Positions 1 to 5,362 of a stretch of DNA of 5,870 nt are shown here, piece after piece. The number at the start of each line of letters is the position of its first letter. Position 1 is the first letter of the stretch. The stretch is from assembly GCA_003644175.1 (NCBI GenBank), contig QNBS01000159.1, positions 1 to 5,870 on the forward strand, written 5' to 3'. The translations under genes and the position numbers were made by a program. The DNA is from Planctomycetota bacterium. Lineage in GTDB: Bacteria; Planctomycetota; Phycisphaerae; Sedimentisphaerales; Anaerohalosphaeraceae. Under the pieces are notes generated by a model. The model ran no database searches and was not told the origin of the DNA. It saw only the letters and a list, made by a program, of their open reading frames with translations.

Positions 1-1
1 T

Positions 2-1009
2 GATAGAGCATTGTGGTTGTTGTTTGTAGTGCCGGTGGTTTTACTGCCTGCATACATCTGGTGTTTTTGGCACAAGGCCAAGGCACTTAGGATATTGGCC
101 TGCAATGAAATGCTCAAGAAGATTAATGTTTCAGTAAGCCTGAAAAAGCAGATATTCAAAGCTATTTTGCTGATTGCCGGTTTCATTAGTATCGTAATAG
201 CGCTGACTGAGCCTCAATGGAATCCACAGGCCCAAACAATAAAACGCCAAGGCAGAGATGTCTGTATATTGCTGGACACTTCCCGTTCAATGCTGGCCGA
301 AGACATCAAGCCGAACAGGCTTGAGCGTTCAAAGATAGCTATACTGGATCTGCTGGAGACGCTGAGAGGCGATCGCGTAGCAATAGTAACATTCGCCGGG
401 AACAGCACCGTAAAATGCCCGCTGACGCAGGATTATGCATTTGCGAGAATGGTGTTGGCGGATATATCTACTAAAAGCAGCAGCAGAGGCGGCACAATGA
501 TAGGCGATGCAATTCGCAAAGCCGCTGAAGAAGTTTTCGACAAGCAAAGCCGTGAGTACAAGGATATAATCTTAATTACCGACGGAGAGGAGCCTGAAGG
601 GTGCAAAAGTTTTGCCCCCGAGGCCGCCGAAAAAGCCGCCGAAGAAGGTATAAGAATAATAGCTATCGGCCTTGGCGATAAAGATCAGGGTTCACGGATT
701 CCTGTTATGGGTCCGAATGGTGAAAAAACATTTCTCAAGTACGAAGGCGAAGAGGTCTGGTCCAAAGTCGGCGCTGATATGTTGCGAGAGATTGTTTCTG
801 AGACTGACGGTGGAAGATATCTTTCGTTTGAACCGGGCACAACTTTGGATCTTGGCAAGGTTTACGAAAGCCTGATCGCTTCAGCCCGGAAGCGCCGTCT
901 TGAATCGACGACAATGTTAAAGTATGATGAAAAATTTCAGATATTCGCAGCATTGGGTCTGGCTCTGATTATTTGTGAGGTTTTTATAAGTGAATGCAGG
1001 AAGACATAA
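2..1009 (+). CDS. batB: BatB-like VWA-domain membrane protein (5' partial)
   Basis: Aerotolerance-operon VWA protein, anchored in the inner membrane with its VWA domain expected in the periplasm. Numbering from the TTG at base 11: a hydrophobic helix at about 1-19, a second at 50-66, the VWA domain at about 83-290, and a C-terminal helix at about 309-326. The metal (MIDAS) site is complete: DTSRS at 89-93, Thr in GGTMIGDA at 160-167, and Asp in ITDGEE at 189-194. The stretch GDRVAIVTFAG...CPLTQDYAFARM and the late FLKYEGEEVW segment fit BatB better than BatA. The frame stays open to the left edge (codons Asp-Arg-Ala precede the TTG) and no Shine-Dalgarno site precedes the TTG, so the true start probably lies a few codons upstream, outside the window. 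Its 3' end overlaps batC by 20 bp. BatA versus BatB cannot be fully settled without the upstream gene. Confidence 0.9.
   Translation, partial: DRALWLLFVVPVVLLPAYIWCFWHKAKALRILACNEMLKKINVSVSLKKQIFKAILLIAGFISIVIALTEPQWNPQAQTIKRQGRDVCILLDTSRSMLAEDIKPNRLERSKIAILDLLETLRGDRVAIVTFAGNSTVKCPLTQDYAFARMVLADISTKSSSRGGTMIGDAIRKAAEEVFDKQSREYKDIILITDGEEPEGCKSFAPEAAEKAAEEGIRIIAIGLGDKDQGSRIPVMGPNGEKTFLKYEGEEVWSKVGADMLREIVSETDGGRYLSFEPGTTLDLGKVYESLIASARKRRLESTTMLKYDEKFQIFAALGLALIICEVFISECRKT
977..980 (+). promoter_or_regulatory. Ribosome binding site of batC
   Basis: GAGG lies nine bases before the GTG at 990, inside the 3' end of batB. It supports the GTG start even though this gives a 20-bp overlap with batB. 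The next in-frame candidates lie after the signal peptide, which would be lost. Confidence 0.55.
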
Positions 1010-1814
1010 AACAATTTTACCGCTTTTGCTGGTTTTGCTTACGCTGCAAAGAGCTTTTGCCGGTTCAGTTCAGATTTCCACCGACCGGGGCAATCGGCTG
1101 TACAGGCAGGGAAAATTCAACGAAGCCATAAAAGAATACGACCAGGCTCTTATCGACAGCCCCCATGCCTTAGAGCCGAAATTCAATAAGGCAAACAGCT
1201 ATTATCGTCTTGACGATCCCGGCGAGGCAATGAATTTGTACCGTCAGGTCGCCGCTGAAAGCAAAGATATGAAGCTTGTCGCCAAGGCAAAATACAATCT
1301 CGGCAACTGTTCTTTTCGACAGGGTTCAAAACAAAGAGACTCGAACCTGCAAAAGGCAATTGAGGAGATGAAAACCGCCATAGAGCACTGGCGAAGCGTG
1401 CTGGATATCGACAGGGAAAATCAAAAGGCGGCAAAGAATATCGAAGTCGCCCGTCTGACGATAAAAGACATCCTTGACCAGATCAAAAACCAACCTCAGC
1501 AACCCCAAGACCCTAATCAGCCCCGGGACTCCGGGCGGCGGCAGCAACAAGATCAACAACAAAGTCAGCAGCAGCAAGCCCGGGACCCTAACAACCTTGA
1601 GGATAACAAACAGAATTCCAGGGACGACTCGAATGAGCCTGAGCAGCAAGAGGCGGAACAACAACAGCAGCAGGTCCGGGAAAAAGACGAAGAACAACAA
1701 AAACAGAAATCCGATGCAACCGCCCAGGAAATACTCGACAAAGAACAGCGTGACAAAAAACAAAGGCAACTCCTGCAAAGAACTCGTTACCGGAAAGTGG
1801 AAAAAGACTGGTAG
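990..1814 (+). CDS. batC: BatC-like periplasmic TPR protein with Gln-rich tail
   Basis: Protein of 274 residues starting at GTG. Residues 1-24 form a signal peptide (basic NAGRHK, then a Leu-rich core, cleavage probably after AFA), so it should be exported to the periplasm. Residues 30-150 hold TPR-type helices: RGNRLYRQGKFNEAIKEYDQAL is a clear first repeat, FNKANSYYRLDDPGEAMNLYRQV a second, and KYNLGNCSFRQG begins a third with a longer insert. Residues 168-240 are low-complexity Gln/Asp/Asn/Arg-rich, likely disordered. The protein ends in a basic segment and the terminal motif RKVEKDW. I recall a similar V-x-KDW end in other BatC and BatB/C-fusion proteins, which suggests a conserved short contact motif. 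It sits between the VWA protein and BatD, as in other bat operons, and probably serves as a scaffold. One base separates its stop from batD. Confidence 0.9.
   Translation: MNAGRHKTILPLLLVLLTLQRAFAGSVQISTDRGNRLYRQGKFNEAIKEYDQALIDSPHALEPKFNKANSYYRLDDPGEAMNLYRQVAAESKDMKLVAKAKYNLGNCSFRQGSKQRDSNLQKAIEEMKTAIEHWRSVLDIDRENQKAAKNIEVARLTIKDILDQIKNQPQQPQDPNQPRDSGRRQQQDQQQSQQQQARDPNNLEDNKQNSRDDSNEPEQQEAEQQQQQVREKDEEQQKQKSDATAQEILDKEQRDKKQRQLLQRTRYRKVEKDW
1491..1709 (+). repeat. Low-complexity CAA/CAG-rich tract within batC
   Basis: This stretch is dominated by CAA and CAG codons mixed with Asp, Asn, Arg and Glu codons, giving the Gln-rich tail at residues 168-240 of BatC. CAA and CAG alternate irregularly, so it is not a clean trinucleotide repeat. 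The bias suppresses stop codons in the other frames and creates long spurious reading frames on both strands. Confidence 0.7.
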
Positions 1815-1815
1815 T

Positions 1816-3660
1816 ATGACTGTTTTCAGGAAATATACTTCTGTCGCCCTGGCCTTGACGGCTTTGTTTGCAGGCAGTGCCGCCGCTAAAGTACGGGTCT
1901 TTGCACAAGTTGATTCCCGGAAAGACGTCTATGTCGGGGAAAGTTTCACTTATCATATAATCATCGACGGCGAAAACAACCCGGGCATGGTTGACTTGAC
2001 GCCTCTGGAAAAATATAACCCTCGAAGCGCAGGCAATAGAGATGTTTCAGAAACCACGATCAGTATTGTAAATGGAAAAACAACCAAAAATGTAGTCAAA
2101 CGATACGTGATGAGTTATTCGCTGGTTTCCAATCAGGCCGGCTATATAGAGCTTGGTTCCGTAAAAGTCGCCGTTGCCGGAAAAAGCTATCAGACCAATC
2201 CGGTTACCGTAAACATTCTAAAGCCGGGCACAACCGACCAACTGGATTTGGAAGTAACATTGTCGGAGAACAAATGTTACGTCGGCCAGCCTGTCTTGAT
2301 GACAATTAAGTTTTACTTCTCCGCCGACATTAATGATCCGCAGTTTAATATCCCGGTCTTTAACGGCGATTCATTTTATTTTGAAAACCCTGATATTCCC
2401 GGTCGGCAGGTCAAAGAGTATGATTTAGGCTCCGGCGTAACTGTTCTGGTTTCACAGCATCAAGTGCGGCATAAAGGCAAACAATCCAATGTGCTCATTC
2501 TGCGAAAGATTCTCATACCAAAAGTATCCGGCGATATACAAATCGAGCCGGTTGCGGTATCCACAGATGTTGTCGTGGGGCGGTCGCGGTCAAGGGACCG
2601 TTTTTTTGATGATTTTTTCAACTCCGGCTTTTTCAACTCCGGCAAAGAATATAAGAGATTTATGACAAGTTCAAAACCTCTGTCCCTTACCGTATTGCCG
2701 CTGCCGGAACAAGGCAAGCCCGACGGTTTTTACGGCCTCGTCGGGCGGTATACAATCTCGGCCTCAGCGAAACCTGTAACAGATGTATATATGGGCGATC
2801 CTGTTACACTGACTATTAAGATCGGCGGCAGCAAGTACTTAAAACCCGTTCAGTGGCCTAAACTTGAACAGGTGCCGGAATTAGCGTCCAACTTTTTAAT
2901 ACCGTCCCAAAAAGCGACACCTGCAATTGATAATGGTTTCAAGGTTTTCACACAAACAATCAGGCCCGACAACAATCTGGCAAATGTGATACCTTCGATA
3001 CCACTGGCGTATTTCGACCCTGATACCGGCAACTATAATGTAGCAAAGACCAGGCCGATAAAGCTCGATCTTAAGCCTTCCAAACGACTGACTGCCGCAG
3101 ATACGGAAGGAAAAGATTTTGCTCCGGTCAACAAGGAGGTTGAGGCAATAAAAAAAGGTCTCTCGGCTAATTATGAAAGCCCGGATGTTTTAGAAAATAT
3201 GAGTTTTTCACCGGCCGCCGCCTTAATACGCCCTGTTTATGCTCCTGTTTGGGCGGCGCCTTTAGGCATATTGATCTTGAGTTTGCTTGTGAAATTCCTG
3301 ACCCACGCCAGCCCTGAAAAAGCAGCCGCAAAACGACGTCGCCGGGCGTGTAGTAAAGCGACGGCGCAATTAAAGAAAGTTGCTTCGATGGATTCTTCGC
3401 AGCGAAATGAGCAGGTAGCCTCGATCATGAAACAGTACATCGGCGATCGCTTCGACAAAATGGCCGGTTCACTTACAGGCAACGACTGCTATGAGGCGAT
3501 TGTTGATGCTACAGGAGATACCGAAGCCGGCGACAAATATCGCCGGACAATAGAACACTGCGAATCCGCTCGTTATGCATCAATAGACATAAATATTGAT
3601 TTTGGGAAAGCCAGGGACATAATCCGGCTTATCCGCAATATCGAAAAGAAATGTAAATAA
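1816..3660 (+). CDS. batD: BatD-like periplasmic protein with C-terminal membrane helix
   Basis: Protein of 614 residues. The ATG at 1816, one base after the batC stop, is chosen because it gives a proper signal peptide (residues 1-24, ending GSAAA). The same frame is open back to 1474, but that part is low-complexity and lies within batC. Residues 25-475 are a beta-rich periplasmic region with BatD-type repeats: VYVGESFTYHIIIDG, KCYVGQPVLMTIKFYF and VYMGDPVTLTIKIGG each look like the opening strand pair of an Ig-like unit. An Arg/Phe-rich linker around 255-276 includes FFDDFF, and LPLPEQGKPDGFYGLVGRYTISA follows, a typical BatD passage. One membrane helix lies at about 479-494, followed by the basic KRRRR at 506-510 and a roughly 100-residue cytoplasmic tail. 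Length and layout match the BatD family (oxygen tolerance, DUF3999-independent). It probably bridges the VWA proteins and the cytoplasm; its biochemical role is not known. The stop overlaps batE by one base. Confidence 0.92.
   Translation: MTVFRKYTSVALALTALFAGSAAAKVRVFAQVDSRKDVYVGESFTYHIIIDGENNPGMVDLTPLEKYNPRSAGNRDVSETTISIVNGKTTKNVVKRYVMSYSLVSNQAGYIELGSVKVAVAGKSYQTNPVTVNILKPGTTDQLDLEVTLSENKCYVGQPVLMTIKFYFSADINDPQFNIPVFNGDSFYFENPDIPGRQVKEYDLGSGVTVLVSQHQVRHKGKQSNVLILRKILIPKVSGDIQIEPVAVSTDVVVGRSRSRDRFFDDFFNSGFFNSGKEYKRFMTSSKPLSLTVLPLPEQGKPDGFYGLVGRYTISASAKPVTDVYMGDPVTLTIKIGGSKYLKPVQWPKLEQVPELASNFLIPSQKATPAIDNGFKVFTQTIRPDNNLANVIPSIPLAYFDPDTGNYNVAKTRPIKLDLKPSKRLTAADTEGKDFAPVNKEVEAIKKGLSANYESPDVLENMSFSPAAALIRPVYAPVWAAPLGILILSLLVKFLTHASPEKAAAKRRRRACSKATAQLKKVASMDSSQRNEQVASIMKQYIGDRFDKMAGSLTGNDCYEAIVDATGDTEAGDKYRRTIEHCESARYASIDINIDFGKARDIIRLIRNIEKKCK
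2614..2643 (+). repeat. Perfect 15-bp tandem duplication in batD
   Basis: TTTTTCAACTCCGGC occurs twice back to back (2614-2628 and 2629-2643), exactly on codon boundaries, so BatD carries FFNSG-FFNSG at residues 267-276 right after FFDD. The identical third bases point to a recent slippage duplication in a flexible linker. Confidence 0.9.
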
Positions 3661-4472
3661 TGATTAGGAAGAGACTAATAATATGGTTTTTTTCGCTCCT
3701 GGTTAGCCTGGTCGGATTTGCCGATGCACAGATGTCAAAAGACCGGGCCTACTCGCTTTTCAGCCAGGCCAACGAAAGTTTCCGGCAAGCTAATTCAGCC
3801 GGGGATTCCGAGCAGGGCGAAAGGCTTTATGGCAAAGCAATACTTGCTTTTGAAAGAATTATAGATGAAGGTCAAATTAAAAATGCAAAGCTATATTATA
3901 ATCTCGCCAACGCTTATTTTCTGAAAGGCGACATCGGAAAAGCCATACTGAATTATCGGCGAGCCGAAAAACTTGACGGTTCAAATCCGGATATTCAAAA
4001 AAACTTAGCCTTTGCACGCAGCAAGAGAATAGATAAAATCAGTATAAAAACCAAAAAGCGTGTTTTGCAGACTTTGTTTTTCTGGCATCACGACTTTGCC
4101 GTCAAAACCAAATTTTTACTTACATGTATCTTCTTTGGCGCTGCTTGTATATGCGCCACCGGGATAATATGGTTTGGCAGAAACGCATCACTAACAACTT
4201 CCGTAATCGTATGTGCAATCTTGACCATCTGTTTATTTACATCGCTCATCATAGAATCCAGAACGAAGGCTCTTAGAATTTGCGGCGTTATCACCGCTAA
4301 AAAGGTCATTGCCCGTCAAGGCGACGGGCAAAATTATCCACCCAGCTTCAAAGACCCATTACATGCCGGAACAGAATTTGATGTTCTCGAAAGCCGACCG
4401 GGATGGCTTTATATAAAACTTTTCGATGATAGTTACAGCTGGATTCCCAACACTGCCGCCGAGCTAATTTAA
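3660..4472 (+). CDS. batE: BatE-like TPR / two-helix / SH3b protein
   Basis: Protein of 270 residues, last gene of the bat cluster. The ATG overlaps the batD stop as TAATG, which implies translational coupling; the upstream Shine-Dalgarno is poor. Residues 1-23 form a signal peptide (basic MIRKR, hydrophobic core, ADA before the cut). Residues 25-120 hold TPR-like helices, clearest at 79-110 (YYNLANAYFLKGDIGKAILNYRRAEKL). Two membrane helices lie at about 151-171 and 178-198. Residues 208-270 form a bacterial SH3-like (SH3b) domain ending in GWLYIKLFDDSYSWIPN, so with an exported N-terminus both the TPR and SH3b parts face the periplasm. The domain order is the usual one for BatE. All six cysteines (156, 163, 165, 185, 191, 208) lie in or next to the membrane helices. 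The likely role is membrane anchoring and protein contacts within the Bat complex. Confidence 0.9.
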   Translation: MIRKRLIIWFFSLLVSLVGFADAQMSKDRAYSLFSQANESFRQANSAGDSEQGERLYGKAILAFERIIDEGQIKNAKLYYNLANAYFLKGDIGKAILNYRRAEKLDGSNPDIQKNLAFARSKRIDKISIKTKKRVLQTLFFWHHDFAVKTKFLLTCIFFGAACICATGIIWFGRNASLTTSVIVCAILTICLFTSLIIESRTKALRICGVITAKKVIARQGDGQNYPPSFKDPLHAGTEFDVLESRPGWLYIKLFDDSYSWIPNTAAELI

Positions 4473-4496
4473 TGGTATAGGAATTTGTATTAGCCA

Positions 4497-4549
4497 CCTG
4501 TTTTTAGAAACAGGCAACCAACTTTTTTGGAGTTGAACCTGTTTTTTTT
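4497..4549 (+). terminator. Probable intrinsic terminator of the bat operon, with competing hairpin
   Basis: AAACAGG (4508-4514) pairs with CCTGTTT (4538-4544). An inner stem CAACT/AGTTG (4519-4523 with 4531-4535) sits above a small internal loop, and a run of eight T follows (4542-4549). This is 25-75 bases after the batE stop, where a terminator is expected. The same AAACAGG is also exactly complementary to an upstream CCTGTTT (4497-4503), giving a compact 7-bp hairpin with a TTAG loop that would exclude the terminator fold. The stem is modest in GC, so strength is uncertain. Confidence 0.6.
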
Positions 4550-4608
4550 GTGCCTTTTTGCGGCTTTCTAAATATTGCAAAAAACTCGGCCGGCCGCTAA
4601 GATGCTTG

Positions 4609-4642
4609 AAGACTTTTGCAAAATTACGATTTGACATGTTTT
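4609..4642 (+). repeat. Left terminal inverted repeat
   Basis: Pairs with 4750-4783. The outer 17 bp are perfect and the inner 17 have five differences, all transitions, so most remain pairable as G-U in one or other RNA strand. It includes a perfect TTGACA (4631-4636) but no -10 hexamer at the right distance. Confidence 0.8.
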
Positions 4643-4644
4643 TG

Positions 4645-4676
4645 GGAAAGAAAAGTCGCTGAGCTTTTTTCTTTCC
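4645..4676. repeat. Internal hairpin 1 of the MITE-like element
   Basis: GGAAAGAAAA (4645-4654) and TTTTCTTTCC (4667-4676) form a perfect 10-bp stem around a 12-base loop. It lies just inside the left terminal repeat. Confidence 0.75.
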
Positions 4677-4714
4677 TTAGAGATAACTCATTATGCGGTC
4701 GGAGGTTATGGGAT

Positions 4715-4750
4715 TACATAAGAAAATCGAAAAAATGATTTTCTTATGTA
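4715..4750. repeat. Internal hairpin 2 of the MITE-like element
   Basis: TACATAAGAAAATC (4715-4728) and its exact reverse complement (4737-4750) make a 14-bp stem with an 8-base A-rich loop. It abuts the inner end of the right terminal repeat. This is the strongest local hairpin in the window; it lacks a following T-run, so it is not a standard + strand terminator. Confidence 0.85.
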
Positions 4751-4783
4751 AAGTATGCCAAACCGCAATTTTGCAAAAGTCTT
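4750..4783 (-). repeat. Right terminal inverted repeat
   Basis: Reverse-complement partner of 4609-4642. The outer 17 bp (4767-4783) are a perfect match. It ends exactly at the right-hand GATGCTT direct repeat. Confidence 0.8.
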
Positions 4784-4849
4784 GATGCTTATTATGTCCT
4801 GCCGTAGAGGTTAAATAGGGCGATTGTCTGTAAACGACCAAATAATTCA

Positions 4850-4856
4850 GAGGTGA
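4850..4856 (+). promoter_or_regulatory. Ribosome binding site that sets the nuoE start
   Basis: GAGGTGA is a 7-base match to the usual anti-Shine-Dalgarno complement. Its GAGG core is five bases before the GTG at 4859, whereas the other in-frame GTG at 4853 lies inside the site itself and has no ribosome site upstream. The 4859 start is therefore preferred. Confidence 0.65.
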
Positions 4857-4858
4857 AC

Positions 4859-5362
4859 GTGTCGCATAAAATTATATCCAGGCCGACAAAGGTCGAATTG
4901 TCCAGGGTGAAGGATATTATTGCGCAATACCCTGCGAAAAGGGCCGGCCTGATACCTGTTTTGCAGGATATCCAGGACAGTTTCGGCTATCTTCCTGAAG
5001 CGGCGATAGACCGGCTGAGCGAGCTATCTGATGTTTCCGCCAACGAAATCTATGGAGTAGCCACGTTTTACACGCAGTTTCGTTTTAGTCCGCCGGGCGA
5101 GCATAGTGTTCGCGTCTGCCAGGGAACTGCCTGCCATGTCCGCCAGGGCCTGCAACTGCTTAACGAGGTAGAGCAGCGGTTGAAAATCAAGGCCGGCCAG
5201 ACAACCGCCGACGGCAAATTCGACCTGGAGCGGGTGGCTTGTCTGGGTTGTTGTGCACTGGCGCCGGTTATGGTGGTGGACGACAAGGTTCACGCCAGAA
5301 TGAGCGTTAAGAAAGTTTCATCCGTACTATCTCAATATACTAAGGATGGAGGCTGCGAGTAA
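4859..5362 (+). CDS. nuoE: NuoE-like thioredoxin-fold [2Fe-2S] subunit (HydC/HndA type)
   Basis: Complete 167-residue protein, the normal length for the 24-kDa NADH-dehydrogenase subunit family. Residues 15-80 are the helical N-terminal part with the family signature LIPVLQDIQDSFGYLP at 31-46 and IYGVATFYTQF at 64-74. The thioredoxin-like part follows with the four [2Fe-2S] ligands C87 and C92 (CQGTAC) and C128 and C132 (CLGCC), then ALAPVMVVDDKVHARM. An extra Cys131 sits inside the second pair. It is cytoplasmic and passes electrons to or from the flavin subunit. The NuoF-like gene starts right after its stop codon, so the two are co-translated and probably form a heterodimer. The extra N-terminal domain on that partner points to a hydrogenase or formate dehydrogenase complex rather than respiratory Complex I. 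Start chosen at the GTG with a proper ribosome site; a start six bases earlier is possible. Confidence 0.93.
   Translation: MSHKIISRPTKVELSRVKDIIAQYPAKRAGLIPVLQDIQDSFGYLPEAAIDRLSELSDVSANEIYGVATFYTQFRFSPPGEHSVRVCQGTACHVRQGLQLLNEVEQRLKIKAGQTTADGKFDLERVACLGCCALAPVMVVDDKVHARMSVKKVSSVLSQYTKDGGCE
5348..5352 (+). promoter_or_regulatory. Ribosome binding site of the NuoF-like gene
   Basis: GGAGG within the last codons of the NuoE-like gene, ten bases before the ATG at 5363. It supports that start. Confidence 0.7.

Larger units (their letters stand above)
4601..4790. mobile_element. MITE-like palindromic element with 7-bp flanking direct repeats
   Basis: The element core is 4609-4783 (175 bp). Its ends are perfect 17-bp inverted repeats, AAGACTTTTGCAAAATT at 4609-4625 and its reverse complement at 4767-4783. 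The match continues inward to 4642 and 4750, giving 29 of 34 positions. The direct repeat GATGCTT lies at 4601-4607 and 4784-4790, touching the right end exactly and separated from the left end by one G, as expected of a target-site duplication. The interior holds two further perfect hairpins and no transposase gene, so it would depend on a transposase supplied elsewhere. Alternatives are a structured RNA or a REP/BIME-type repeat. Without other copies of the element to compare, the mobile nature is inferred from structure alone. Confidence 0.6.
4473..4852. other. Non-coding spacer between bat operon and NuoE/F genes
   Basis: This 380-bp stretch has no gene I can support. In order it holds a terminator-like pair of hairpins (4497-4549), a weak hairpin with 7-bp arms TTTTTGC/GCAAAAA (4555-4561 and 4577-4583), a 10-bp self-complementary CGGCCGGCCG (4587-4596), the palindromic MITE-like element (4601-4790 with its flanking repeats), and about 60 bp leading to the next gene. 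In that leader I see no convincing -35/-10 pair and no tRNA or known riboswitch fold, so the promoter of the downstream genes is unresolved. Confidence 0.8.

Noticed and set aside
11..13. TTG at 11 as the real start of batB
   Set aside because: No Shine-Dalgarno precedes it and the frame is open to the edge with residues (Asp-Arg-Ala) that suit a BatB N-terminus, so the start most likely lies upstream of the window.
1326..1778. Minus-strand 150-codon frame that looks hydrophobic and Leu-rich
   Set aside because: The antisense of Gln codons (CAA/CAG) reads as Leu (TTG/CTG), so the hydrophobicity is an artefact of the BatC tail. There is no ribosome site or family resemblance.
1474..1815. Upstream extension of the batD frame by 114 codons, giving a 728-residue protein
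   Set aside because: It overlaps batC in another frame, is Ser/Thr/Asn/Lys low-complexity produced by the CAA/CAG tract, and would bury the clear signal peptide that begins at 1816.
369..3450. Two GCGATCGC octamers (369-376 and 3443-3450), as in cyanobacterial HIP1 repeats
   Set aside because: Only two copies, each within ordinary codons of conserved genes; not an enrichment.
4631..4659. Perfect TTGACA as a promoter -35 in the left arm of the element
   Set aside because: At 16-18 bp spacing the sequence is AGTCGC-like, with no -10 resemblance, so no promoter can be supported.
4693..4785. 30-codon frame inside the MITE-like element containing a C-x-x-C (LCKVCQ)
   Set aside because: Its sequence is fixed by the inverted repeats and the 14-bp hairpin, it lacks a good ribosome site, and one CxxC in 30 residues is weak evidence.
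4473..4852. CRISPR array, tRNA or riboswitch in the spacer
   Set aside because: No regularly spaced direct repeats, no cloverleaf with a T-loop consensus and no recognisable aptamer core; the repeats present are inverted, not CRISPR-like.
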